Shown: positions 38,286 to 48,789, numbered from the stretch's first letter. The stretch is DNA of 64,000 nt from Bradyrhizobium sp. 4 (GCF_023100905.1 NZ_CP064686.1:3658001-3722000), one strand, 5' to 3'. Notes: generated by a model from the letters alone, not told the origin. Translations and numbers: made by a program.

Positions 38286-38653
38286 GTGACACGGCCGAAA
38301 TCAAAGCCAATCCGATGGAAACCCAGTCGGCACTGCCGCCTGAGGAGACCGAGCGTTTGACCACCGAGATCATCGCCGGGCTCAAGACCGTGTTCGACCC
38401 GGAAATCCCGGCCGATATCTACGAGCTCGGCCTGATCTACAAGGTCGAGATCAAGGACGATCGTTCCGTCGACGTGCAAATGACCCTGACGACGCCGAAT
38501 TGTCCGGCCGCCGGCGAGTTGCCGACGATGGTCGAGAACGCGGTCGCCAGTGTCCCCGGCGTCGGCGTGGTCGACGTCAAGGTGGTCTGGGAGCCGGCCT
38601 GGACGCCGGAACGCATGAGCGACGAGGCCCGCCTCGTGCTCAACATGTGGTGA
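38282..38653 (+). CDS. sufT: SUF system DUF59/MIP18 protein (SufT-like)
   Basis: 123 residues, MIP18/DUF59 fold, auxiliary factor for Fe-S maturation. Landmarks: LKTVFDPEIPADIYELGLIY, VQMTLTTPNCPAAGELPTMV (conserved Cys) and VVWEPAWTPERMSDEAR. The first ~25 residues are a flexible acidic extension. It is the usual sixth gene of alphaproteobacterial suf operons. Its ATG overlaps the sufS stop. Confidence 0.92.
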   Translation: MSDTAEIKANPMETQSALPPEETERLTTEIIAGLKTVFDPEIPADIYELGLIYKVEIKDDRSVDVQMTLTTPNCPAAGELPTMVENAVASVPGVGVVDVKVVWEPAWTPERMSDEARLVLNMW

Positions 38654-38727
38654 CGCGTAACCCTGGCTTTAGATTCTCGTTAGATCCTTGGCATTGAATT
38701 CGCTCGGCAACGGACCACATCACTGAC

Positions 38728-39138
38728 ATGACACAGATATCGTCGGGTTCAACACCAGCATCCACTCCGAAGCCGCGGCGGCCGCGCCCGCAGGTGATGC
38801 GGCTGACGGACGCTGCTGCCCAGCGCATCAACGAGCTGACCCAGCGGGCCGATTCCGAGATCGTGGGCCTGCGCGTCGGCGTCAAGAACGGCGGCTGTGC
38901 CGGTCAGTCCTACACCGTCGAATACGCCCATGATGTTCGTCCGACCGACGAGGTCGTCGAGGACAAGGGCGTCAAGATCCTGGTCGATCCGAAGGCCGTG
39001 CTGTTCCTGCTCGGCACCGAGATGGACTACAAGGCCGACAAGATGCAGGCCCAGTTCGTCTTCAACAATCCCAACCAGATCTCCGCTTGCGGCTGTGGCG
39101 AGTCGGTCGAACTGCGCCCGGCGCAGATCGACGGGTAG
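38728..39138 (+). CDS. sufA: A-type Fe-S cluster carrier/scaffold (SufA/IscA-like)
   Basis: 136 residues; carries newly made clusters to apo-proteins. The A-type Cys triad is present: VKNGGCAGQSYTVEY (first Cys) and SACGCGES near the C-terminus (second and third). An N-terminal Pro/Arg-rich tail of about 25 residues precedes VMRLTDAAAQRINELTQRA. Lies 74 bp after sufT, with a possible promoter in between but probably cotranscribed; a REP element follows it. Confidence 0.94.
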   Translation: MTQISSGSTPASTPKPRRPRPQVMRLTDAAAQRINELTQRADSEIVGLRVGVKNGGCAGQSYTVEYAHDVRPTDEVVEDKGVKILVDPKAVLFLLGTEMDYKADKMQAQFVFNNPNQISACGCGESVELRPAQIDG

Positions 39139-39146
39139 TTTTTCCG

Positions 39147-39231
39147 TCGTTGCGAGGAGCACTTGCGACGAACAATCCAGACTGTCTCTGCGGCGACAAT
39201 CTGGATTGCTTCGCTTCGCTCGCAATGACGG
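39147..39231. repeat. Inverted repeat (REP family 4) after sufA
   Basis: CGTTGCGAGGAGC ... AACAATCCAGA and TCTGGATTGCTTCGCTTCGCTCGCAATGACG are imperfect reverse complements with about 20 bases in between. CGTCATTGCGAGCGAAGCGAAGCAATCCAG-type elements are among the most common intergenic repeats of this group. It may act as the 3' end of the suf message. Confidence 0.8.
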
Positions 39232-39273
39232 CGGTGGTATGAAGGCTGGGCTGCTCGCCCCGGGAAGCCTGCC

Positions 39274-39705
39274 ATGGACCGCGAATTCCTGATCGACCTG
39301 TTCGCCGATTTCGGCCCCGTCGCCATCCGAAAAATGTTTTCCGGCTACGGCATCTCCGCCGACGGCATCAATTTCGCCCTGTCTCTGCGTGCCGGCTTGT
39401 TCTTTCGCGCCGACGAGATGACCATCCCGGACTTTGAAGCGGAAGGCTCGAAGCCATTCCAATACGCGACCCGCGCCAAGACGGTGCTGGTGAACTCCTA
39501 CTGGGAGCTGCCGGCCCGCCTGTTCGACGATTCCGAGGAGCTTGCGCAGTGGGCGAAGGCGGCTCTCGCCGCCGCCCAGCGCGCCAAGGTGAAGAAGCGG
39601 CCCAAGGTCAAGAAGGCGGCGAAGAAGGCCGCCAAGCCTGCGAAAGCGCGGAAGAAGGCGAGCAAAAAGAAAGCGGTTGGGAAGCGCGCCAGGCGACTGG
39701 GTTAG
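39274..39705 (+). CDS. TfoX N-terminal domain protein with Lys/Ala-rich tail
   Basis: 143 residues. Residues 1-95 are a TfoX/Sxy N-terminal domain: FLIDLFADFGPVAIRKMFSG, SLRAGLFFRADEM and PFQYATRAKTVLVNSYWELP. In gammaproteobacteria the family contains the competence regulator Sxy; in alphaproteobacteria it is widespread and its job unknown. Residues ~105-143 are a lysine/alanine/arginine tail (KKRPKVKKAAKKAAKPAKAR), suggesting binding to nucleic acid. Convergent with fabA with only two bases between the stops. Confidence 0.88.
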   Translation: MDREFLIDLFADFGPVAIRKMFSGYGISADGINFALSLRAGLFFRADEMTIPDFEAEGSKPFQYATRAKTVLVNSYWELPARLFDDSEELAQWAKAALAAAQRAKVKKRPKVKKAAKKAAKPAKARKKASKKKAVGKRARRLG

Positions 39706-39707
39706 GC

Positions 39708-40238
39708 TCAGTCCACGGCCTTTGTCAGGCCAACCCTCATGTCTTTGGCGATGTAAACGCAGACACCGTCAGCCAGCACGCGGCCGTCGGCAAATCCCAG
39801 GACCAGCCTGCCGCGCCTCACCTGGCGCATGACGACCTCGTAGCGCACGCATCGTGTGTCCGGTGTGATGGAGCCCGTGAACTCCACCTCGCCGACGCCG
39901 ATCGCGCGGCCCTTGCCCGCTGAGCCCGACCAACCGAGCCAATAGCCGATCATCTGCCACATGGCATCCAGTCCCAGAGACGCCGGCATCATGGCATCGC
40001 CGCGAAAGTGGCAATCGAAGAACCAATGGCCTGGCGCGATGTCGAGCTCGCCGACGATATGGCCCTTGCCGAACTCGCCGCCGTCCAGGCTGATCTCCGT
40101 GATGCGGTCCATCATCAGCATTGGCGGCGCCGGCAATTGCGCGTTGCCGGGGCCGAAATAGCTGCCCTCGCTCGATCTCAGCAGGTCGTCCCTGGTGTAG
40201 GACGGTTGCGGCGTGTGAAAATCATGCGGGTTGGGCAA
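39708..40238 (-). CDS. fabA: 3-hydroxydecanoyl-ACP dehydratase/isomerase, FabA type
   Basis: Hotdog-fold enzyme that dehydrates 3-hydroxyacyl-ACP and (for true FabA) isomerises trans-2 to cis-3-decenoyl-ACP, the branch point for unsaturated fatty acids. 176 residues. Active His in APGHWFFDCHFRGDAMMPASL and active Asp in LGLDAMWQMIGYWLGW. The N-terminus YTRDDLLRSSEGSYFGPGNA is typical of rhizobial FabA. In many relatives fabA is followed by fabB; here the next gene downstream is on the other strand, so this is either a stand-alone fabA or a second copy. Confidence 0.92.
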   Translation of the reverse strand: MPNPHDFHTPQPSYTRDDLLRSSEGSYFGPGNAQLPAPPMLMMDRITEISLDGGEFGKGHIVGELDIAPGHWFFDCHFRGDAMMPASLGLDAMWQMIGYWLGWSGSAGKGRAIGVGEVEFTGSITPDTRCVRYEVVMRQVRRGRLVLGFADGRVLADGVCVYIAKDMRVGLTKAVD

Positions 40239-40346
40239 GACGACAAGTCCTCCGGATGCTCGCAGTCGGACGCCTCGAGACGGCGAGGGAGATGTCGTTC
40301 GTCAGGCCAGAATGTCAAGCGCAGGTGGCGGTGCGCGGCTTCGGCG

Positions 40347-41414
40347 TCACGCCACCCGGTTGTGCGTCTCGACCGCGAATTCCGGATCGGCCTCGCAGAT
40401 CACGCGGTTGCGGCCGTTGCGTTTGGCGGCGTACAGGCAGGCATCCGCGCGTTCGATCAGCGCATCGGTGTCGTCGCCCTGCTTCAGCATGGAGACGCCG
40501 ATGGAGATGGTGACGCGGCCTAGGATTTCGCCGGTGGACTTCTTTTTCAGTTCCTTGGCCATCACGGCGCGTCGGATGTGATCGGCCACCGTGAGGGCCT
40601 GGCGCAGCGCGGTGTTGGGCAGCACGACCGCGAATTCCTCGCCGCCATAGCGCGCGGTGATGTCCTGGCCCTTGATGGTTTGCTTCAGCGACAGGCCGAC
40701 CAGCCGCAGCACCTGGTCGCCGGTGAGATGGCCGTAGGAATCGTTGAACGACTTGAAATGATCGATGTCGACCAGCAGCAGCGACAGCGGATCGCGGGAG
40801 GCGAGCGCGCCTTGCACGGCCATGTCGATCATGCGATCGAAATATTTGCGGTTGCCGAGCCCCGTCAGCGGATCGGTCAGGCTCTCGGCGCGGATCGCCT
40901 CCAGGCTCTGCTGGAGGTTGCTGATCTCGCTCTTCGACAGCGTCAGCCGGTCTTCCAGCGCCTTGTTGGTCTCGCGCATCTCGCTGGTCGAATGCAGCAG
41001 CGTCTCGACGATCGACTTGATCTGCTCGCGGCTCTTGGCCGATGAGAGCTTTTCGGTCGCGCCCGACAGGCTGGCATCGTAGGAGCCGGTCATCCCGAGC
41101 GCGTCACCGAGTACCTTCATCACGTCGTCGATCTCGCCGATGACGCGCGCGCCGACCTTGTCGATGCGGTCGGTGGTCTTGATGTGGGAGAGGTAGGTCT
41201 CGTAGATCTGATCGAGATCGGCTTCGGTCAGCGTGCCGCTCCGCGCCAGTGTCTCGTTGATGATCTTGTTGAGCGGGGCATTGTAGCCGGTGGCGTAGAC
41301 GAACCAGATCTCGTAATTGCGGGGAATTGCGGTCTGTCGTAGCGATCGGATCTGACCGAGCGCCACCTCGGCGAACGCCATCGTGCGTTCGTGTTCGTCG
41401 AGCACCTTGACCAC
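40347..41414 (-). CDS. Diguanylate cyclase (GGDEF) with N-terminal helical region
   Basis: 355 residues from GTG 41414 (GGGG eight bases upstream). Makes cyclic di-GMP. Residues ~1-160 are helical with no membrane segment, ending in a coiled coil (LTLSKSEISNLQQSLEAIRA) that would dimerise the output. The GGDEF domain (~180-345) has DPLTGLGNRKYFDRMID, LLVDIDHFKSFNDSYGH, the active loop RYGGEEFAVVLP and ISIGVSM. The inhibitory RxxD site five residues before is KGQD, so classic product inhibition is probably weakened. Input signal unknown; cytoplasmic location is inferred. Confidence 0.9.
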   Translation of the reverse strand: MVKVLDEHERTMAFAEVALGQIRSLRQTAIPRNYEIWFVYATGYNAPLNKIINETLARSGTLTEADLDQIYETYLSHIKTTDRIDKVGARVIGEIDDVMKVLGDALGMTGSYDASLSGATEKLSSAKSREQIKSIVETLLHSTSEMRETNKALEDRLTLSKSEISNLQQSLEAIRAESLTDPLTGLGNRKYFDRMIDMAVQGALASRDPLSLLLVDIDHFKSFNDSYGHLTGDQVLRLVGLSLKQTIKGQDITARYGGEEFAVVLPNTALRQALTVADHIRRAVMAKELKKKSTGEILGRVTISIGVSMLKQGDDTDALIERADACLYAAKRNGRNRVICEADPEFAVETHNRVA

Positions 41415-41580
41415 GGAACATACCCCACAGCGATCGGCGTGCCGTCGACCGCAGCAATACTTAGTTTATGTTCGTAGGCTAACGGACGATCGTGAACGCC
41501 CCGTAAATATACGTCCACGAATACGTCCAGAAAAGTGCGCGCAAGCTTTATTTCAACCAAAGCCGGGCGCGCATCGGGCT

Positions 41581-43161
<1,581 letters not shown>

Positions 43162-43459
43162 TGAGCCTCTGGTCGAAACCGCCGTTCGGATTCGAGGGTA
43201 ATAAGGCTGTCGCGTTCCACCCCAAAACGGCGCGCTCTCAAAGAAGCTGGGGGTGCTGACTCACGCGAACAAAGCGCCAAGCTCAGGAATCGCTCTTCGA
43301 TACCGAGCCGCGTCGACCCGGAACATAGGGCGGAATCGGCCAAAGTCAATGGAGCAGCCGCGGGAAGGCCCTAAAAAACCTGAGGTTTTCGCTCAAATAG
43401 CGGGCGAGGCTGCGGTTTTCCGCCCAATCCAGCGGTCGGCCGGAGCTGTCCAACGTCGG
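43162..43459. other. Intergenic leader of the helicase gene; nothing coding recognised
   Basis: 298 bp between the helicase start and the AraC-type gene's stop. It contains a short perfect palindrome AAAACC-TGA-GGTTTT near 43375-43389. It must hold the helicase promoter and a leader; cold-shock-type control of such helicases through the leader is known elsewhere, but cannot be shown here. Confidence 0.4.
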
Positions 43460-44425
43460 CTAACGCCCTTCCGGACCCTGGGCGCGGAAGTCGCCGGGGG
43501 CCATCCCATAGGCGGCGTTGAAGACCCTATAATAGGTCGCGAGGCTGTCGAAGCCGCAGGCGGTCGCGATGTCGGCGATCAGCCGGTCCGGGGCTTCGCG
43601 CATCAGGCGGCGGCTCTGGTTCAGGCGTTCGTCCGTCACGGTTTGCGAAAAACTCTTGGCCGCGGTTTCGAACAGCATGTGCAGGTGACGGACCGACACG
43701 CCGAGAAGGTCGGCCACCATCGTCGGCGCCATATCCGGGTCTTGCAGGTGACGCGCGATCAGGCGTCGTGCCAGCGAGAGCCGGGCGGTCCGCAGCGCGG
43801 CCTGCCCGAGGCGGCTGCCGGGCCGCAGGATGCCGCGCTCGATCAGTGCCAGATGGGCTAAAGCCTGGACGAGGGGGGCGGCATCGGCGGCGCCGTCATC
43901 ACCCGCGGCAACCGTACCGAGGTCGGCAAAGCAGGCGTCGAGTAGGGGCGCCAGGCTGGGATCGACGAACGTCCGGGGCGCAAGCTCGCGCATGCGCTTG
44001 TCCTGCGTGGAGAGACCGCTCACGGGAATCTTCAGGATCCGCAGGTGGAAGCCTCCCGCGCCCAGCGGCGCGGCGCGGTAAGGCTGGTCGGTATGGCTGG
44101 TGGCGAAGCTGCCGTTGGCGATTGTGAAGTCGCTGCCGCGCATGCCGCCGAACCAGGCTCCGCTGCCGAGTTGCTGATAGACACAGAGGCTGTCGCCCGG
44201 CGCGTCAGCGATGTCGGTCATGCTGCGCTCGACCGTGTAATGCGAAGCCTTCAGCTCGACGAGGCCGGCTCCGCCAAGCTGACACAGCGAGAATTCGCCG
44301 AAGAAGTCCGCGCGGCGTTCGCGCTCGAGTTCGACGGTGACGCCGAACAGGCCCTTGGCGCGCACCTCGCGCCAAAAGTCGAAGCGGTCGTGCGGCTCGA
44401 CCTCGTCGGTGCACCAGCGATACAC
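43460..44425 (-). CDS. AraC-family transcriptional regulator
   Basis: 321 residues from GTG 44425 (VYRWCTDEVEPHDRFDFW), chosen because GAGGGGACGCC precedes it; an upstream start at 44500 is possible. An AraC_binding_2-type cupin sensor (~10-180; LCQLGGAGLVELKASHYTV, SLCVYQQLGSGAWFGG) precedes the double HTH (~215-320): LGVSVRHLHMLFETAAKSF and IADIATACGFDSLATYYRVF. This subgroup usually activates catabolic genes for aromatic or other organic compounds. It is divergent from the caspase-like gene across 210 bp, but a regulatory link is only a guess. Confidence 0.88.
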   Translation of the reverse strand: MYRWCTDEVEPHDRFDFWREVRAKGLFGVTVELERERRADFFGEFSLCQLGGAGLVELKASHYTVERSMTDIADAPGDSLCVYQQLGSGAWFGGMRGSDFTIANGSFATSHTDQPYRAAPLGAGGFHLRILKIPVSGLSTQDKRMRELAPRTFVDPSLAPLLDACFADLGTVAAGDDGAADAAPLVQALAHLALIERGILRPGSRLGQAALRTARLSLARRLIARHLQDPDMAPTMVADLLGVSVRHLHMLFETAAKSFSQTVTDERLNQSRRLMREAPDRLIADIATACGFDSLATYYRVFNAAYGMAPGDFRAQGPEGR

Positions 44426-44635
44426 GGCGTCCCCTCGCTTCCAGCGGAATTGCCCACAAGAATTGACCGAGAAAAAGCAAATTCCGGTGGCATCTACCAT
44501 AGGCTAGACGACAGACCTGAGTCCTCAGGGCTGTTGAACCAGCGCTATGGCTGGGCCGACTATCACATCAACGATGCGGTTCCCATGAACCGCTGTTCGA
44601 AGGAACCGGCGTGGGCCGTGCTTGAGGGATTTTCG

Positions 44636-46150
44636 ATGACACGTCGGCTTTTCAGAGTACTGGCAGCGCTTGGCCTCGCGGCCGGCCTCAGCGGTTTCGC
44701 GCTTCCCGCCTGTGCCGAGAAGCGCGTCGCGCTCGTCGTCGGCAACAACGACTATAGGAACGTTCCGAAGCTGCTCAAGGCGGTCAACGACGCCCGCACC
44801 ATGGGCGATACGCTGAAGCAGCTCGGATTCTCGGTGATGCTCGCCGAAAACCAGAGCCGGCAGCAATTTTCGGAGACGCTGCTTGCGTTCGATCGGACGA
44901 TCGAGCCCGGCGACACCGCGTTCTTCTTCTATGCCGGCCACGGCTTCGAGATCGCAGGCCAGAATTACCTGCTGCCGACGGACGTGCCGGCAGCGACGGA
45001 AGGGCAGGAAGAGCTGGTGCGTGACGCCTCCATCCTGGCCGATCGCATCGTCGAGCGCCTCCAGAACAAGAAGGCGCGAACCTCGATCCTGGTGTTCGAC
45101 GCCTGCCGCAACAACCCGTTCGAGCGCAAGGGTACCCGCGCCGTCTCCGGCGGTGGCGGGCTTGCCCCGATGGTGCAGCTGCCCGAAGGCGTGTTCTCGG
45201 TCTTCTCCGCGGGCCCGCGCCAGACCGCGCTCGACCGCCTCTCCAACGACGACGCCAATCCCAATTCGGTGTTCACGCGCACCTTCGCCAAAGAGCTGCT
45301 CCAGCCCGGCGAGAACCTGGTGCAGGTGGCGCAACGTACGCGCCGTCTCGTCAGCGAGATGGCCGACACCGTCAAGCACAGGCAGGTGCCGGTCTATTTT
45401 GATCAGATGGTCGACGACGTCTTCCTCAGCGGCATCGCCAAGGATGTCGCCGCGCGCCCGGCCGATCCGCCGGCGCAGAAGCTCGCGGTGCTGCCGCCAG
45501 TGTCGGTGCCGCGCGTGCCGAAGGAGGAGACCGCCAACGCGCCGATCGCGAGCTTCTCGCGCCACAATGGCGGCTGGAGCGTGGTGTTCTCCTTTGCCGA
45601 TCCGACGCTCGGCGTTTCCTGGCGCATGGCCGGCAATGGCGATTTCCGCGAAACCGGCTTCATCGATACGCTCGACCCGCGCACGCGCAAGAGAATGCCG
45701 AACCCGTCGATCGAATTGCCGCCGGATGCGCAGGCCGGCACCATCGAGGTCCGCTATGTCGACCAGTCCGGTGACATGCAGGGCCCATTCCCGATCAGGT
45801 TCGATCCCGAGGCCGCGCTGATCCGCGACCAGCGCAAGATCCTCGACATGACCGCGACGAGCTGGCTGTCATTCCGCGAGTTCAACGGGCTGCTGGTCTA
45901 CTACACGCACCTCGTGTCTTACCGCTGCGCCATCCGCGAGGTGCGCATCGGCATCGACACCGCCGTTCCGAACCAGGTGTTGAAGATGCCGGGCTGCGAC
46001 ATGCGCGATCCCAGTGCGATCAGCGCCGGCATGCCGCTCTACATGAAGCTCGCGCCGGCAACGCAGTTCATCTCGGTGGAGCTGACCTATCGCGACGGCA
46101 GCGTGTCGGAGATCAAAAGCTTCCGCAGCGCGAACCGCAGCAATAATTGA
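44636..46150 (+). CDS. Exported caspase-fold (C14, orthocaspase-like) protein
   Basis: 504 residues from ATG 44636 (GAGGGA seven bases upstream). Signal peptide 1-27 (VLAALGLAAGLSGFALPACA). Peptidase C14 p20 domain ~28-250: KRVALVVGNNDYRNVPKL, His102 in FFYAGHGFEIAGQNYLLP and Cys157 in VFDACRNNPF; both catalytic residues are present, so it should be an active Arg/Lys-specific type protease. GPRQTALD and RTFAKELLQPGENLVQVA follow. The C-terminal half (~275-504) is beta-rich with two conserved Cys pairs (SYRCAIREVRIG, MPGCDMRD) and no family I know. Export distinguishes it from cytoplasmic metacaspases. Targets unknown. Confidence 0.9.
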   Translation: MTRRLFRVLAALGLAAGLSGFALPACAEKRVALVVGNNDYRNVPKLLKAVNDARTMGDTLKQLGFSVMLAENQSRQQFSETLLAFDRTIEPGDTAFFFYAGHGFEIAGQNYLLPTDVPAATEGQEELVRDASILADRIVERLQNKKARTSILVFDACRNNPFERKGTRAVSGGGGLAPMVQLPEGVFSVFSAGPRQTALDRLSNDDANPNSVFTRTFAKELLQPGENLVQVAQRTRRLVSEMADTVKHRQVPVYFDQMVDDVFLSGIAKDVAARPADPPAQKLAVLPPVSVPRVPKEETANAPIASFSRHNGGWSVVFSFADPTLGVSWRMAGNGDFRETGFIDTLDPRTRKRMPNPSIELPPDAQAGTIEVRYVDQSGDMQGPFPIRFDPEAALIRDQRKILDMTATSWLSFREFNGLLVYYTHLVSYRCAIREVRIGIDTAVPNQVLKMPGCDMRDPSAISAGMPLYMKLAPATQFISVELTYRDGSVSEIKSFRSANRSNN

Positions 46151-46222
46151 TGAGGCGGCCGAAGGCGTCGCGCGCGCTTCTTGTTACCCGCGGCGCTTCC
46201 TGATGAAGCTCTTGAGCTTCTC

Positions 46223-46357
46223 CTACTCCTCGTACGGATAGCCGTTCCGTTCGATGCGCACCGGCGCAAGCGGCGGCCTGCGCGGTGCGATCATGATCAA
46301 GACGAAAAGCACGTTGATCAGGATCCAGACGCCGAGCAGTATGAGGATTGTCTGCAC
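46223..46357 (-). CDS. Small single-pass membrane protein, 44 residues
   Basis: GTG 46357 opens a 44-codon frame, MQTILILLGVWILINVLFVL followed by IMIAPRRPPLAPVRIERNGY and PYEE, stop at 46223-46225. One strong transmembrane helix (~3-24) then a basic, proline-rich cytoplasmic tail. AGGAAA lies six bases upstream. The helix-then-PRRPP layout recurs in small unnamed membrane proteins of Bradyrhizobium, as far as I recall. It is convergent with the caspase gene. Confidence 0.7.
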   Translation of the reverse strand: MQTILILLGVWILINVLFVLIMIAPRRPPLAPVRIERNGYPYEE

Positions 46358-46461
46358 TGCAATTTCCTGAATGAGTCGGAATTGGCGTAAAGGCTAACGG
46401 CCATTCACAATCGCGGCAAATGAATCTTGCTTGCTGCACTGCACAGAAACCTTGACCCTAA

Positions 46462-47733
46462 ATGAGAACCCCGGCCGTGAAACCCGATACGTCGCAGAAT
46501 CTCCAAGGCGCCTCGCTGAAAGTGCGGTGTTGCATCGTCGGCGGCGGACCGGCGGGCATGATGCTCGGCTATCTTCTGGGGCGCGCCGGCATCGATGTCG
46601 TGGTGCTGGAGAAGCATGCGGATTTCTTCCGCGACTTCCGCGGCGACACCGTGCATCCCTCGACGCTCCAGGTGATGGACGAGCTCGGCCTGATCGACGG
46701 ATTCCTGAAGTTGCCGCATCAGCGCTTGCAAAAGATGGACGGCCTGTTCGGCGGTACCCCCGTTCGCATCGCCGATCTCAGCCGCCTCCGCACCAAGTAC
46801 CCCTTCATCGCCTTCATGCCTCAATGGGATTTCCTGAATTTCCTGCGCGAGGCCGGCCAGCGCTTCGCCTCGCTGAAGGTGATGATGAACACGGAAGCGG
46901 TCGATCTGATCCGCCGCGGCGAGACCATCGCCGGCGTGCGGGCGAATACGCCGGACGGCATCGTGGACATCGAAGCCGATCTCACCATCGCCTGTGACGG
47001 CCGGCATTCGACCGTGCGCCAGCGTTCCGGCCTCGAGGTCGAGGAGATCGGCGCGCCAATGGACGTGCTGTGGTTCCGCGTCGGCCGCAAGGCGAACGAG
47101 ACCGAGAACGTGTTCGCGCGCGTCGAGCCCGGCAAGATGATGATCACCTTCGACCGCGGCGACTACTGGCAATGCGCCTATGTCATCGCCAAGGGGCAAT
47201 ACGACGCGGTGAAGGCGAGGGGATTGCAGGCGCTGCTCGACGACGTCGTTCGCATGGCGCCGATCCTGAAGAGCGGCATTGCCGATGTGAAGAGCTTCGA
47301 CGATTTCAAGCTGCTCACCGTCGCGATCAACCGCCTGCCGCGCTGGACGCGGCCCGGCTTGCTTCTCATCGGCGACGCCGCACATGCGATGTCGCCGGTC
47401 GGCGGCGTCGGCGTCAATCTCGCCGTGCAGGATGCGGTCGCGACCGCAAATTTGCTGGCGGACAAGCTGCAAAACGGCGCCCCGTCGGAGAACGAACTCG
47501 ATGCCGTGCGCCGTCGCCGCGAATTCCCGGTGAAGATGACGCAGCGAATGCAGATGATCGTGCAGAACAACATCATCAGCGGCGCCTTGCAGGGCGGCGA
47601 CCGGCCGCTGAAAGTGCCGCTGATCGTGCGCCTCATCACCGCGCTGCCGTGGCTCCAGGGCATTCCGGCGCGTCTGCTCGCGCTCGGCGTCCGGCCCGAG
47701 CACGTGCAGTCGAAGGCTGCGCCGGCACGGTAG
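46462..47733 (+). CDS. FAD-dependent monooxygenase (PheA/TfdB-UbiH type)
   Basis: 423 residues, class A flavoprotein hydroxylase acting on an aromatic or quinone-like substrate. N-terminal dinucleotide fold CCIVGGGPAGMMLGYLLGRA with VVVLEKHADFFRDFRGDTVH, the DG motif ADLTIACDGRHSTVRQRSG, and the second FAD motif LLLIGDAAHAMSPVGGVGVN. It lacks the C-terminal thioredoxin-like domain of large phenol hydroxylases. QADxxP-like VHPSTLQVMDELGL supports the PheA/TfdB group. Substrate unknown; widespread in Bradyrhizobium as a single gene. Start ATG 46462 lacks a strong RBS. Confidence 0.9.
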   Translation: MRTPAVKPDTSQNLQGASLKVRCCIVGGGPAGMMLGYLLGRAGIDVVVLEKHADFFRDFRGDTVHPSTLQVMDELGLIDGFLKLPHQRLQKMDGLFGGTPVRIADLSRLRTKYPFIAFMPQWDFLNFLREAGQRFASLKVMMNTEAVDLIRRGETIAGVRANTPDGIVDIEADLTIACDGRHSTVRQRSGLEVEEIGAPMDVLWFRVGRKANETENVFARVEPGKMMITFDRGDYWQCAYVIAKGQYDAVKARGLQALLDDVVRMAPILKSGIADVKSFDDFKLLTVAINRLPRWTRPGLLLIGDAAHAMSPVGGVGVNLAVQDAVATANLLADKLQNGAPSENELDAVRRRREFPVKMTQRMQMIVQNNIISGALQGGDRPLKVPLIVRLITALPWLQGIPARLLALGVRPEHVQSKAAPAR

Positions 47734-47912
47734 CGCAAGGACTCGGTAGGGATAACGCGGCGTTAAATCGCGCTCAGCGCGTTGCCTGCGTACAACAGTT
47801 CAGATGGATTGAAGGCGCGCTGCTTGCCAATTCGGCGTCTTAACTGTCTTGATTCAAATTTGAGTAAGAACTGCGTGTGAGCGTGCACCCATCAAAGGAC
47901 ACGGGGTGTACC

Positions 47913-48680
47913 ATGCGTAACAAGTTGATTGCCGCCTTCGCCTGCACGACCGCTCTGGTTTCGACCGGCGCCGCTTCCGCCGCCGATCTTGGTGCGCGCT
48001 ACACGAAGGCGCCCGCCTATGCGGAGCCGCTGTTCAACTGGACCGGCTTTTATGTTGGCGGTCACATCGGCGGAGCATGGACCAACGAGCAGTTCATCAA
48101 CAACGGGACCGGCGCGCCGTTCGGCGATCTGACCCCGGGGCAGGGCTACCGTCAGCGCAACTCCGGCATCCTGGGCGGCGCCCAGATCGGCTACAATTGG
48201 CAGGCCAACAACTACGTGTTCGGTATGGAAGGCACGATCTCGGGCCTCGACAACAAGGGCTCGTTCTTGAACACCGCGTTCGGCGCGGGTGACGACGTGT
48301 TCTCCTGGCGCGCCAATGTGCTTGCCACCGTCGTTGGTCGCGCGGGCTTCGCCGTGCAGAACAACCTGTTCTACATCAAGGGCGGCTATGCCGGCGTGAA
48401 CAACCGTCTGTCGGTCACCGATACGGTCGGTCCGGCCACCGGTTCTGGCGGTCAGACCCATTGGGCCAACGGCTGGACCGTCGGTGCCGGCTGGGAATAC
48501 GGCATCACCCGCAACTGGATCGTCGGCCTCGAATACAATTACGCAGCTTTCGGTAGCCAGACCTATCAGCTCGGCGGCACCTCGGGCAATTACAGCTTCG
48601 ATGCCAAGCCGCGCGACCTCCAGTGGGCCGTCGTGCGCGCCAGCTACAAGTTCGACGCGCCTGTGATCGCCCGCTACTGA
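47913..48680 (+). CDS. Omp25/31-type outer-membrane beta-barrel protein (1)
   Basis: 255 residues from ATG 47913. Signal peptide 1-24 (LIAAFACTTALVSTGAASAA), then the family start DLGARYTKAPAYAEPLFNWT and GFYVGGHIGGAW, an eight-stranded barrel with alternating aromatic residues, ending in DAPVIARY with the terminal aromatic needed for barrel assembly. These are abundant surface proteins in rhizobia and Brucella, involved in envelope integrity. A strong terminator follows; its own promoter is in the 179-bp region upstream. Confidence 0.92.
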   Translation: MRNKLIAAFACTTALVSTGAASAADLGARYTKAPAYAEPLFNWTGFYVGGHIGGAWTNEQFINNGTGAPFGDLTPGQGYRQRNSGILGGAQIGYNWQANNYVFGMEGTISGLDNKGSFLNTAFGAGDDVFSWRANVLATVVGRAGFAVQNNLFYIKGGYAGVNNRLSVTDTVGPATGSGGQTHWANGWTVGAGWEYGITRNWIVGLEYNYAAFGSQTYQLGGTSGNYSFDAKPRDLQWAVVRASYKFDAPVIARY

Positions 48681-48734
48681 GTGGGTCAACGAACGACCAA
48701 GCAACCATAAAAGACGATCACTGCCCAAATTCAA

Positions 48735-48766
48735 AAGCCCCGGCATTGTCCGGGGCTTCTTTTTTG
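48735..48766 (+). terminator. Rho-independent terminator of OMP gene 1
   Basis: AAGCCCCGG (48735-48743), loop CATTGT, CCGGGGCTT (48750-48758), then CTTTTTTG. A textbook stem and T-run 55 bp after the stop. Confidence 0.93.
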
Positions 48767-48789
48767 TGTGCAGGTTTCTGGCGTACGGC

